Shown: positions 33,501-47,700 of the stretch, piece by piece
Numbering within the stretch: the first letter of the stretch is position 1
Layout: each line of letters begins with the position of its first letter
Source: Paragorgia papillata
Lineage: Eukaryota > Cnidaria > Anthozoa > Scleralcyonacea > Coralliidae
NCBI GenBank assembly: GCA_035771165.1
Contig: JAWNZC010000445.1
Coordinates: 4,265,501-4,329,500, forward strand
Direction: 5' to 3'
DNA length: 64,000 bases
The notes under the pieces: model-generated
Databases searched by the model: none
Seen by the model: only the letters and a program-made list of their open reading frames with translations
Told to the model about the DNA's origin: nothing
Translations under genes and position numbers: made by a program

Positions 33501-36500
33501 AACTTAAAAATCTAACTTTTTTGACATGTACATGTATATAGTAGAAATTAAGGCATGAGTTTTTGTTGTTCAACTAAAACGATTTTCTACATGTATGAAT
33601 TTTGGTGGAACATTGGAGTCTGCATATATTGTTATTTTTTGTTTGTTTGTATTTCACGTTAATTTTTATTATTCTTTTTCTTTTTTTTGTAGTTGGTCCG
33701 CCTTATGTTTTTCACTTTCGTGTAAAATTTTACTCTGCAGACCCTCATAATTTAAGTGAGGAATTAACCAGGTTTGTAGTAAAATATAACGTACATAAAT
33801 ACGTGTTGTGTGTGGATTGTATTTGCACAGTACTGGTGGATCCACAGTAGAGTTGTGTACGCCATGCCCTAAGGAAGCATACAATACTGTATGGCTGTGC
33901 AATTTTAGTCTAATTGGTCATAGAAGGTGGCATGTTTGATGGCAATCTCTGTCTGGGTCTCAGAAAATTTCCCTGAGTAAATAAGTTTGAAGAACGTTGA
34001 CTAACCATCTGTCACGTCACGTTATCCCGCATGTGTATCACATTTAAATCACTTTTAATGAATGCTGTAAAGAATTGTTTTGGCATCAATCAAACCTGCA
34101 TGTAATTTATTAAAATTACCTTAGTATAGTATAGTATAGTATAGTATAGTATAGTATAGTATAGTATAGTATAGTATAGTATAGTATAGTATAGTATAAT
34201 ATAAGCCTCAAATTATAGTATTTTGTATCTGTGGTGATGTTTCTTATAGATATCATTTTTTCTTGCAACTGAAGCAAGACATCTTGAAAAAGAGGTACTG
34301 CATGTTATTTAGTTAGTTTGTAAAACATCGATTTTTGCTGGGTTAATGAGATACTTTTCATTAATTGACGTCGTTTCTTTTATCGGATCTTTGAAGGTTG
34401 CAAGTTCCTTTAAAAAAAGTGGTAGAATTGGCTGCATACAGCTTGCAATGTAAGTGTATTGGAAATGACAAATATGTGTTGAACAATGTGTTATTGTCGT
34501 ATTACACTATATACACTAAGACAAAAATTAAAGAACAACGTGGGTTTCTGGTTTCCCGACACTTTTCCTGGTTTTCCTGGTTTTTGGCCTGTGAAATGCC
34601 GACCCTAATATTTTCATTGAATTTTTGAGAAGCATCCATGGACCATGTGCTCGAGTTATAGCATCATTTGTATCTTAAAATAGCAAGCATGGTGGCTGAA
34701 CGTAGCAGAAAATTAGCTTGGATGTGCTGCCGTAATTGATATTTGGTTTTGAAAATAATATTATTGTCAATTTGTCATGCCTGAGCACTAAATAAAAAAA
34801 AGTAAAACGACCAACCCTACTGTACCTAAGTTGTGACTTGCAAAAAGAAATAAGAAATTCAAGTGAGGTGAACTTTGATGTCCCACCCCTCCCCCTGTAG
34901 GTATTGAATATCACGTGGACCGATGACGTGTTCGGGCGACATGTAAAAATGGCGCGTTGACTTGGGAAGGAAAATACCATTGTGACGGGGAGATAGAGTT
35001 GTGAATATAATAAAAGAAGCGTAGAGTTTGTGAAGCGTGAAACTGTGTGAAACCAATATCAATTTGTGACTCGAGTACAAGATTCGGATCATAGGTATCT
35101 TTTTTTTTGGCCTAACTCAGAAAATTTTAAAATACATGTAGGAGATGAATTACACGTACATGTATTTTGCAATGGAGTTATTTATTTATATGCAAAATAT
35201 AGCCGAGTTTTTTTTAATAACAAAATACTGACGTTTTGAGCGCAGCCCTTCAGAGTAAAATAATGAAGCACTCTGCTCAAAACGTAAGAATATCGTTACT
35301 TACTGTAAAATCTCGGCAGTTTACCGGTTTCTTTTTGCTTTGTAATTATATTCAAAATGCTGCCTACGCAGCACTCTACTTTGTTAAACGTTGTTACTTT
35401 TATGTCACGTATACAGTGGCGGATTAAGGTGGGGGCTGACTGGGCTACAGCCAGGGGCCCACGGCCCCACGGATCCTAGGGGGGGCCGGGGCCGCCGAAG
35501 TCTTATTAAAAAAAGAATATGTTACAAATAAAAGTAACTTACTGTGGTATAAACAAACTGAAAATTCGAAAACATCAAAAAGCTATTACATGTGACACAT
35601 GTTACGTTTGTTGTTTTGTTTTGAAATTTGTAAAGGACCCTTACGTATTTACGGTGCAGTGCAAGAGGGGGCCTGGGGGGGGGGGGGGGGGCAATCAGAA
35701 AAACAGCCAGGGGCCTCAGGTACCCTTAATCCGCCTCTGCACGTATAGTGTATTGTAGCATTAATTGGTTTCACAAATTCTGCTATTATACTGCATTTTA
35801 CCGTAAACTACTGTAAGACATTTGTAGAATCGATAATACACATATCTGGGAATACCCTGGAATATTTTTTGCAAATCAAATTCGGCAAATTCAATTTTAA
35901 ACTATATTTCTATCTGCCTTCGGCTTAAACGTTTTTGAACGTAGAAAGTTACTGTCCATGAGTTGGCCCAACGTTTCGACACTTTGATCTATCTAGCGTT
36001 AAACTATGTCTGATTTTTTGGTTTTTTTGCATGCTTGCCGAACGCGAAAAGCCTGGTTTTACGATGCGTTCGTTTGGGATCATTCCACAATAGAAATAGC
36101 CCGATTTCAGGAGGGGGAAGGGCGTCTGCACGTAGGCTACAATAGAAATAGCCAGAGTAACAATGCACGCGGAAGTTTGTTTACCTTAGGAGCGAATTTC
36201 TAATCCGCAATACTCGGCCTATACCGAGTTTATTCTTATTCGAGTATATTCGTATATTTCAGATATTCTTATTTCGGAATACCCCAAACGAACGCATCCT
36301 AAGTGTTCATATAATAAACAGAATATTACGGATGATAGCGTGAACATGTTAAATAGAACTTCTTGCGACTACTCTAATACTCATAACTGTCGTTGCCATA
36401 GAAACATATAGCCGGGCATGCATATGTTCTCACCACCACGTAATATTCTCTTTATATTTGATTTTTTTTAAATTCTGACCATTTTAGCTGAACTTGGGGA

Positions 36501-39500
36501 TTTTGATCCAGAATTGCACGAACCAGACTATGTCAGTGACTTTAAATTTATTCCAGAACAGGTAGGTGTATAATAAACATCTGCATTGATGATCACTAAG
36601 CTCAGCTAGGTTAAGATAATATTACTTCAAGATAAAAAAATAATTGCAACATTTCAACGAGTAATCTACTACTAATTGTTTACTTTTATGTGACGTCATT
36701 TTCGTTCTGTCTGTCCAGATGGCGGCAAGGACAAATGGCAAGGTCACTTAGCACTTCAAAATATTTACATGAACATACGCTTGCATTCTGCTAAGTTGTA
36801 CAAATCCATCTAATTTTATTTTGCCTGACCATCTGGAAATCCGAAATGAAATATCAAGCAATAGATCACGTGATTGAAAGCTAAAAATAGGCAGGCCGAG
36901 GTGTCTGATAATATAACAAGACGCCTGGGTCAGGCGTTCACTCGGGCTGCTGGCAAAGTGCAGAAGTGCTTGGTTAAAAGATACTGATTGTAGTGTTATT
37001 GCAGCAATCACAAAATCGAATACCGAATCGAAGGCCTCTCGGCCTCCGCAGAGGCTCTAACCGCGCTAGCAAAGGTGGGAGTGGGCCAAGGAAGATCAGA
37101 TCGAAGGCTGAATATGGTGCATACTTCACAGAGGTGAACATATTTATGATCAAGACAGTTGTCAGCCACATCTGATCGCTATTAAACTACAAAGTCAATC
37201 AGTCTCTTTCGAAATCTACCAACAATGTGCGAGAACACCTTGATCAAAAGGCAAAGCTGTTCAACTTTTTGTCCAACTGCAAAACTAAGAGGAGCAAAGA
37301 ACTTACAACATGTCTCACGGACTCGCTCCATCACACGGCTATCAACTCACCGGAAGTATGAATAGTAGCGGAAGTAAAAAATGCAAAATCGTGACACCCA
37401 AAAAAACCAAAAAAAAAAACCGAGCCGAAACCTAGACTCGGTCTAGGTTTCGCGGAGCCCTTTATCAGAGTAAAACGCGATGAAATAAAATTAAATAGGG
37501 ATTGTATATGCCAAAGTTGAATGTATGTATAGCCAATCAAACATACGAGAGATAAACAAGTATAGATATTCAGTAAGATAAGAAAATGTTAAGTCATTTG
37601 CTATTGTTTACAGTTTCTCTTATTTTCATGTGCATTTTTTTAGACTGCTGAACTTGAGAGAGAGATCAAGCGAAAACATAAACAGTACTCGTAAGTAACA
37701 GGTCCATACAAACATAGGAACGCAACAGGGTACATGCGTGTACAGGCCTATAGGTGCGTAGGCGTGTTATACACTGTGGCCCTGAGAATGAGTTTACTCA
37801 TCGCTTGCCACATCACGCGCCTAGGCAACTGTGGTTTGACAAAACATAGTCAGTCACTAGAAACACCCATGCTGCTAACATAGTGCTACACGGTTGCGTA
37901 AACGCGACCTGTAGACGCAAAAAAATTGCAACAAGCCTTGAACTATGTATAGATTAGTTACCGAGCCTGGTGAGGGTGCTAAACTCGTCACGCGTGGAGT
38001 CCACTTTGCCACCTTTACTTAGTGTATTAATATTAAGATAATGGTAATGAAAAGTTTGTATTCAATTAACAAAGTAAAGTGCCAGATCAAGCCTTTCAGG
38101 GCCAGGACCAAAGAATAGTTAGGGTCACTAGCACTGTGAGTTCAATTTATTTTGGTCTTTCATACATCACAACTGATTACCTCGCATGAGACTATTGACT
38201 CGCTCCAAATGCGCAGTAGTTATTTTATGATTTAGAAGTTAGAACAGCACATACAAAACATTTCTTTTATGGCGTACACACGTAAAAACCTCACAACTTG
38301 TTAACAGCATTACCAGAAATTTGGGACAAGATGGCGTCGCGCGGGCGCATATAGGCCATTAAACATGACGGCCAAATCGTATAAGGAATAATACAGTAAA
38401 ATCGTAAATTTTAAAATTTATCCTACTAGGGACATAGACTTCTCGGTTGCGGAGCTCGATTCCTGTTAAGAGTTAAGTAAGGAAACGTTATAACAAAAAA
38501 TGTTCGCTTACCGAAATACACAGCCGGTTCCCAACATCGATTTATTTACGCTGCTTATTTGACTCATTCTGTTATGTAAGCCATAGTAATCCTGCTAAAC
38601 ATGCGATACAAATCTGCCAAATACACCACTTTCCTTGCGAACGATGCAAAGTGCGGAGCTTGCTATGTATTTAGCAATGTTCGAACTGCTAATATAACTC
38701 GTAAATATCTCCGTATCTAACAACATTGCGGTTCCCAAAGCCTTTAAACTTTCTTGGTTTTACAGTGTGTTTGAGCAATACGCCAAATCGTAGTTTTATT
38801 TAGGCCCACATGCAAATTAGTTTCCTTTTCAATTTGGGCCCCTATGCAAATTACATCGTGTCTATTAAAGCATAACGGGAAGATAACATAGGCTGGGACT
38901 ATTTTTTCATGTTTTGAGTTCATTATTTTTAGACACTACGTTTAGGATTATTGTCAAGGATAATTGAGAAGCAAATTTTATCCTTATAGAATACCTAAGC
39001 ATTAAAAGGTTTCTGAAATCAGAAATGTTATGTTAACTGCGGCTGCTTCAGCCTCATGTTATAAACGAACTACGTTTTATCCCGACTCAGATTGTATGCA
39101 CAGTCGAAACTCCGATTTCGTCTATCAGCAGGAGGCCGTTATGTCTAAACGTGGAGTTGAGCTGCGAGAAGGACAAACGACGAAGCCACGGATGTCTCTT
39201 CTCTTTCGAGCAGCCTGCAGCCATGTTTGTTTACTTTGAAAGCAGAGGCGATCTTTGTTCTTAGCAGCCGTTTGCATTTCCGCAAAATATTTACTGTATA
39301 TTATTATCATGGGAGTAACCACTGGCTACGAACGTGGCCGCAAAATGTCCCAAATTTCTGGTAATGGATGTGTTTGCAACATGCTGGTAGCAAGGCTGTA
39401 ACAATGCTGTTCATTCAACAAGGGTGAACAAGCTGCTATAACAGTTGTGAACACATGACGGTGACAGCCTGTCGGAACAGCCTGTAACAACTTTGTTTGC

Positions 39501-42500
39501 AGGTCTGTAACATCTTGCGTGTTTTTACAGGTGTAGCACGTGCGCGACGCGCGCCTCTAAGCGCGGGATCTAGGCCCTGCCCCTTGGAAAATTCTGGAAT
39601 TTTTCCCACTCTGAAAGGGATTTCTTACATAAATTTTAAAAGCACTATTCTCGTATTTTTGGCTGCGTCCCCGACGGCATTCAAAGTCCTCATTTGGTTA
39701 GTATTATCTATCTTATGCATTAAAATTTTACGTAATTTTGTTGTGCGAAAATAAGTGCGCGGAAAACCGAACTTTAAATTAAAGACGGGCAGATTAGTAA
39801 TTTAGGGAGGTTAGATATACTGCCGAAACAGAACGTAGGAGTCTAACGTTTCGAGCGAAGGCCGTCCGCCAGAGAGAAACGTTTCTCTTTGACGAAGGGC
39901 CTTCGCTCGAAACGTCAGACTCGTACGTTCTCTGTTTCGGCAGTATATCTAACCTTACTATATTTCGATTGTTGTTTCAAGACTGCCTACGCAGCACGCT
40001 ACTTGTAGCGTTTACTTAAGGGGGTCTTATATTATTATCTATTAATATCGACGATGTATACTAAGGTAATCATTCGCCTCTTATTGTTTTATTCTGGCTA
40101 TAACAATTTTTAATATATATTTGATGTGTTTTACAGCGGTTTGAATCCAGCTGAGTGTGAAGTGAACTTTTTAAAGATTATTAAGACTTTAGACATGTAT
40201 GGCATAGTTCAATATGAAGTGATGGTAAGTGCTGTGTGATTAAGAGGAGTTTGCAATAATCTAATCTACATTCATAATTATCAAATTCATTAAAAATTCA
40301 TGATGAAAATTCAAAAGAAATGAATATTTAATCAATATCTGTAAATCGCATACAGTTCATCCTAATTTACATAAACATTTCCCCTCAATTTACGTAGCTA
40401 AAATACTCCAACTTGAAAAATAGTTTGAAAACATTGGCTATTTAGATGCGTCCATTTGATAAGTACGATAAAGCATTCGCAGCCGATCAGTATCAGCTGA
40501 TTTACTACGACTCGCTTGCAGCTCGCCTTGTAAATTACATACAGATCGCTGCTCATGATTTATCTATTACTTATAGAGCTTTTTTATCTTTTGATGTTTC
40601 CCAACCCCCACGTGTACTTATATAAGAAGTTTGTTGACTGGATGAGGAACACAATAATGTTAAAGTAAAGAGATTTTGAGTGGTACGCCAAAACGAAAAT
40701 GTTGTTTGAACACGAGCAAATTTTGCCTTGATTTATACTGTAAACACATGTATATCAAATTCAACATTTTTGTAACATACCAACCTTCACAATTATGATT
40801 TTTCTTTTTATCTTTCTCAACTCCCAAATGCTCATATTGATTTGATAACTGATAAGCTACACGACAACGCGGCGGTTTTGAGTAGTAAAGCCGAAAAATT
40901 TTAGCGTTTTAAGTGCTTTTCGCTGAAAATATACGTGACATGAAATAGTTGTTTGTTACAACACCAGTAATCAATAAACAATTATTGGACAAGGATATTA
41001 ATGATTGGATGATATTAAGAATTATAATATACATCAAAATAGTCATACTTAAACCCTGTTTACACGGCCAAAATTTAAGCGGGATCTGAGCCACATCTGA
41101 CTTTAAGCGGGCTTAAAATGTCCGTGTAAACAGATCGGCGTAAATGAATCGCGATTAGTTTGCACTACCTCAAGGAGGTGGATTAAACTGAGCACGATCA
41201 GTTAATCGCGCTTAACTTGGCCGTGTAAACGCACCGGGATTGAAAAACGCTTGCTATTAATACGGTGTTATTAATACGATAAAATGCATTTTTTTGCCCT
41301 GCTGTAGAAGCTTCCATCTCGCTATTCTTTGTTCCTTAGTTTGTTTGTTTGTTTCTTTTACTATTACTCTTTCTCGTGTACCGATGTCTTCCGTTGTTCT
41401 TTGACGCACGCTACCCATACGAAGCTTCCAAAACCAAAAATATAGCTCGTCCGCCAGGTTGAATAATGGTGTACGTGTTTTAGTAAGGGATTAATAAATG
41501 ACCGTGTAAACGCACCAATTAGGTGGCGCATTTTAAGCACGCTTAACTTAAGCGTGCTTAAATTTTGGCCGTGTAAACAGGGCTTAAGATGCAAGAAAAG
41601 TCTGGCAGTAAAAGACTCATGCGATTAATTTTGCAAAATGGACTTTCTTGAAGACTTTGTTATTTTGTAATTTTCACGCGCTTTGTCGTAGTGACGTCAT
41701 CATCGTCCAATAATTTTTTTTGTCTAAGACTACGTTGTCTAAGACTTCCGTCTAAGACTACGTTTACACGGCAGCGGACGAATTCAGAACCCTACTCGAA
41801 TTTGTACGGTACTGCCTGTTTACACGGAGCCGTGCACTGTCCGGCACTCTTTTGAAGTGTTTACACGGTCCGTACACAGACTCATTTGCGAGGTTTTGCT
41901 CTCGCGCGCATGAGCAGAGATCGTCTTTTGGCGTTGGGTCTATACTTCATGTTAGTAATCCTATGTGGAATATGATATTCTTCACATATCCAATCCTCCC
42001 GTGTTAATTGTTATCCGTGCAAAAACTAGACCGGTTTCGGCGTTTACACGGTACCCGACGAATTCGGAACCTGAATGGTCTCGAATTCGTCAGATTAACC
42101 GTACTCGAATTCGTCCGGTTTCGTGGGTCAGAATCGTACAAATCCGATTACGGTTCCGAATTCGTCTGGTACCGCGTAAACGGGGCCTAATAATTCACAT
42201 TATTTTTCTCAGGTCCGTAACTGCAGGTCCGTAACAAAAATGCCGGCTTCTGATTGGCTAAATACAAGGTCCGTATCACACAAGTACGGACCTCTCGTTT
42301 TTCCCGCCAAAACTAATATGGGGTGAAAAACAGTTTTCAAACCAAAAAAGTGGTGAAAAATGTACTCCGACGATAGTGAGCATAGCGAGAGCGAATTTTA
42401 TTATTCCCAAGACGACGTCCCAAGCACAAGTGCTGGAAGACCCAAAACGCGAACGAAAACGGGTGTTACAATGGCAGCAATATTGACATCCAAAATTATA

Positions 42501-44451
42501 TTGAGAGTCAACGACCGGAAAACACGAAGAAGAAAACGGAATACGATATAAATGTCATTACCAGGTACTTTTTGTCTATAAATGAAGTACGAGAAATTCA
42601 AACCATACCTGCCAAGGAATTAAATATCCTCCTCGCCAAATTTTTCGTTAACGCTCGCAAGAAAAATGACGACGTTTACGAACCTTCGTCTCTCACAGCT
42701 TTTCAGAGAAGTCTTTCAGAGAAGTTGACTTGTAACAATTATTTTGTTTTAATGTGGGAAAAATAAATAAGTTATTTACCAAACTTTGTCGGTCCGTACT
42801 GGAAAAATATTGCCCTCGGTCTGGACTGCACGGAACTCGGCCTGCGGCCTCGTTCCGTACAGTCAAGACCTCGGGCAATATTTTTCCAGTACGGACCTCC
42901 AGTTTGGTAAATAACATATATGTATTTGGCAGAAATGACGTCACAGCTGTTAAAAACGAGAATGAAGTTTGAATGTATAATAATTGTTTTTATTTATAGG
43001 GTGACAAAAACCGTACTAAGTATAATCTGGGGCTGTGTCCGAAGGGGATCGTTGTTATTAAAGACAACGCGCAAGTTGCTACACACGCATGGTAAGTTAA
43101 CTTGGAACCCAGACCTAACCTCGTCCCCAGGCCGTTCATGAGGAGATGCGGCGGTACAAGAGAACGCCCTGGCAGAGGCTGCATTTTGGCGGGAGCACGT
43201 TAAGAAATTTTTCGATACATTTCGAAGATTTTCCGGTGAGTTCAGTCCGCTGAAACGCCCGAAGAGTAAAGTACTTTGTCTGCTTTTCGTGCAGTTTGCT
43301 TGCACTGGCCGGAAAATTTTCTAAATATATTAGAGTATTTTGTCACGTGATCTCCAGCCTTTCCGCATCTTGTCACGAATGCCCTGGGGACAAGGTTGTG
43401 CAGAACATATACGGCAGTTAAGTATGTGGTGAAAGATAATGTTAGTAATGTTAGCTTTTGTTTTCCCTTCCGTTTACTTCTAGGCCTAGAATAACTAGTA
43501 TGGCATTTAAAAGGACTCATTTTAACATCATCGTTGAAAATACGGAGGTTTGTTTAACATTATACACTTGTTGCCTGCCGCCGAGGGAAACATCGAGTTT
43601 TACGGACCCGAAGGCTTCAATGTCACCCGAGGGCTTCAATGTCACCCGAGGGCTTTAGCCCGAGGGTGACATTGAGGCCTGAGGGACCGTAAAAATCGAT
43701 GTTTCTCGAGGCAAATGTCAACAAGCATTTTGTTATATACCAAAAACTTTTAAAATACAAAATACCAAACTGAGATGTATTATAATTGCAGCAACCTTCT
43801 TTGACCGAGCCATTCTCATTTTCACTGTCATCAGCCAAGGCCAGCAAGCAACTTTGGAAAGCAGCTGTTGAATATCACTCATTCTTCCGGTATGTTTCAT
43901 TGGTCTCAATATATATCTCAATATATATATATATATAAAAATTGTATTAGTATTCTTTCTGACGTCAATAAGTTTTGTCAGGTGTAAAACTACCTGATTT
44001 CCTTTGTGTTCTCCTCATGAATTATTAATGAGGTTTTTAAATACAATATGAGCGGCCGAAGTGTATGGGCATTTACAACGCTTGCCGAAATGTACGACTT
44101 ACGCATTTCACACATGCATCTAATTGTTCCGGTTTGTCAACAATCTTTGAAATATAAACTGTTTGAGCTGAGAAAATCGGTCGAAACGTTTATGTAAAAG
44201 ACGAATAACAATTTGTCTCCGATTTCCAACATCAGATTAAACATTCATTTCTTTCGAATTTTCTTCATGAATTCAATTAATATATTCAATAATTATAATA
44301 TAGCACTTTGTTATATAGAACTTGCATGTATTATATTATATTATATTATATTATATTATATTATATTATATATTATTATATTATATTATATTATATTATA
44401 TTATATTATATTATATTATATTATATATATATATATATTATATATATATAT

Positions 44452-44506
<55 letters not shown>

Positions 44507-44546
44507 TATATTATATTATATTATATTATATTATATTATATTATAT

Positions 44547-44627
<81 letters not shown>

Positions 44628-44670
44628 TATTATATATATATTATATATATATATTATATATATATTATAT

Positions 44671-44750
<80 letters not shown>

Positions 44751-47700
44751 TATTATATTATTATATTATATATATATTATATTATATTATATTATATTAT
44801 ATTATATTATATTATATTATATTATATTATATTATATTATATTATATTATATTATATTATATTATATTATATTATATTATATTATATTATATTATATTAT
44901 ATTATATTATATTATATTATATTATATTATATTATATTATATTATATTATATTATATTATATTATATTATATGATATTACTTCTATAGTTTGGTCAAAGC
45001 ATCGGTTGCACCAGTAAGAACTACAAGCTTTCTAAGATCAGGTTCTAAATTTAGGTTCAGGTAAGCTGCACTCTTTATTCTTTCTGTGGACTGGGACGCG
45101 GTTTTGCTGCATATGTCGCGCGATTGAAGCAATCTAAGAATTCAATCAGAAGTGATTTTCCCATCCCTAGATTTAACACATTTATGGGAGACATGCACCG
45201 ATATCAGACATTTAGGTCCATATCTTTGTCTTTGGGGCAAAATTAACAATGAACTTCGCAGTAAAACTAGCCTTTTACAGTCATTTGCAACATATACTTT
45301 TCATACAGTATATACAGTACGCATGTTCGTTCTGAACTACGCACAATGGCGTACCAAGTGTGGGGTGTGACCCCCACCCCCCACACACACACTTTTCGGG
45401 GAAATGGTCGGTAAATTGATATAGGTCATGCCGCCTGGGTTTCGTCGGTAAATTTTGAACCCCCCCCCCCAAAAAAAAAATCAAAATGTCTTCGGTACGC
45501 CACTGCCTACGCTTTTTATTTGGTTCAAGTAGTCAATCAAATGTGTAGTTCAAAACGAATTTACGAACTTGTGAACTTCAAAACAACGAACTTCCAAACA
45601 TTTTTGGTGAAAAGTATATTGCAAATAAAAAAGGATATTGCAAAATAAACCACAGATTGGCTTTAATTAATAATCTGGGACGACGAAGGACAGACGCACA
45701 TTAAACAAACCATCAGGGGCTGCTATGCTGGGGGAAAGATGGGGGGATTGCCTGCCCTCGTGTTTGTTTTTCTAATATTATTATATATTGAGTGTTATTA
45801 TAGAATGGTTCCTAGAATACTGTTGACATTTCTGTATTTCCCCACCCCAAACTTCCGTTTATATTTGTAATTGCATTTTAGAAAACGTTGTGCGGCCCCT
45901 GACCTACGGACAATATTGTCAACAACAAACCAATAACCGCAGCAGCGTCTGTCCAAGAGGATACTTTTCGTTAACAACGGCCTAGCTACCTATGACGTAA
46001 CGAACCAGATATTTGAATAGGCGAACTTGGCATCTACTTTTTTCAAGTCTGGTTTAGTAGATTAAATTTAAAGTGAATAAAATAAAATTAAAATTAATGT
46101 GTTTTTTTACAGTGGGAGAACGCAATCTCAAGTTAATAAAGAAGCCAAGATTAGTGCAAGAAAAGCGATGATATTTAAGAGGTATATTTAGAAATCATTG
46201 AAAAAATTGATAAAATAATATAGATCATGCAGCGATGGTCTCTTACTAATTATGATATTTAGGGGGAAATGCTACAATTCAACGTGGTATTTTAAGAATG
46301 GTAATAAAGAAAGCATATTGCAAGTGATATGTGGCCAGCAGGATCTCGGTTTCGATCATTAGACAGAAAGCCTTGTTGCGTTTGTGCGCGCAACTGGTCT
46401 CAGTTTGGTCCTAGAATGTATATATTCCTACACTCGAAATTTTCCTTTACCAATATTGAGAGAGTATAGCGTATTGTTTTCTGCTGTTTTCAACCTGCGT
46501 GTATATAATCCTTTGAGATGGAAATAAAGGGAAACAACACTTGTGTTTTCATTTGAATCTAAATGTTTGAGCTATTTTACTCAGAACAAGACGCCTTCTC
46601 AGGCGTTCACTCGGGCTACTGATTTTTGCGTCTACGTTGCTATAGCAACAGTAGACGTTATGTGACAGACTGTGTATTCGCACTTTTGTGACGTAATAGG
46701 TTAACTGATGTAGCAGATTCGTCGGCACACGAACGACCTTCTTGCGAATAAAGCGGTGTGTACCGATTTGTGCCGAGGTATTAACGAAGTAAGTAACAGC
46801 CTAATGTGATGTAGTAGTGACAGATCATGTGATCAAGTGCCGTGATGTAGCCGTGCTCGATCTGCTATTCCTGCTTCGTCCATCCTGTTTTGTATGAACG
46901 ATCGGAAATAAGTTGCTGTCTCTTTCGATTTCGGCAAGATTTTGTCAAGGTAAGAAACTAGTTATAATTAGCCAAAGACTGCAACACCTCAGTGCTTCTC
47001 ACTATAATAGCAGAATTGATGGATTTTACATTTATGGAACTGCTTGAGTAAATATTTTCATCAACTTCTGAAAGACAAACCAAGTCAACACAAGTTGTAG
47101 TCAAATGGACAACTATTAAATGGAAAATCCACAATTTTAATAATGGTCGGTCCAGAAGGCTTATGAAACAGTTAAATTTCATCATATCCATCATATCCAG
47201 CTTGGTGTGAGCACTTACAGAACTGATGGATTTTACATTTATGGAACAACTTGACTATTGTCATCAACTTCTGAAACTCAAAGACAAATCAAGTCAACAC
47301 AACTTGTAGTCAATGGACAACTATTAATTATACAATACCCTGGTTGCTATGCGTGTTTTCATTGGTTGTTGCCCATGATCTATTATATGACAGACACATG
47401 GATCACGTCAGATCACGTCAGCTGACTTGCTTTTTCTTTCTTCATGCCCCAAAATCCGACAAGAGTTTTGATAAAAACCTTTTAAATTTTTGTATTGTAT
47501 AAAACAAATAGATTCCATTTTTTGTTGTCTGTTCAGTTATAGATGCACAGAGGACGTCACAACGTGGTAAGAACATCAGTGACCCACTCGACTGCGTCTC
47601 GTGGGCCACTTTTTTGTTCTTACCACGTTGTGACGTCATCTGTGCATCTATAACTGAACAGACAACGGCAAAATGGAATCTATTTGTTAAATAGACAATC

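Larger units (their letters stand above)
34450..36487 (+). other. FERM gene intron 6
   Basis: Contains a hAT MITE (35414-35739) and a foldback (36062-36299). 34450-35405 shows nothing else recognisable. Confidence 0.85.
40225..42999 (+). other. FERM gene intron 9
   Basis: Holds three transposon structures: 41049-41588, 41742-42190 and 42216-42900. 40225-41048 shows nothing recognisable. Confidence 0.8.
43890..46112 (+). other. FERM gene intron 12, with a large AT microsatellite
   Basis: 44326-44972 is about 640 bp of (ATATT)n and (AT)n in alternating blocks. A hAT-like MITE follows at 45344-45505. The long Ile/Tyr-only frames are microsatellite artefacts. Confidence 0.9.

Noticed and set aside
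37013..37330. Plus-strand frame with Arg/Ser-rich start (NRRPLGLRRGSNRAS)
   Set aside because: Short, broken by stops, lies inside intron 7 and matches no family I know.
44213..45017. Open frames of up to 253 codons made of Ile/Tyr/Leu
   Set aside because: Pure AT microsatellite in intron 12.
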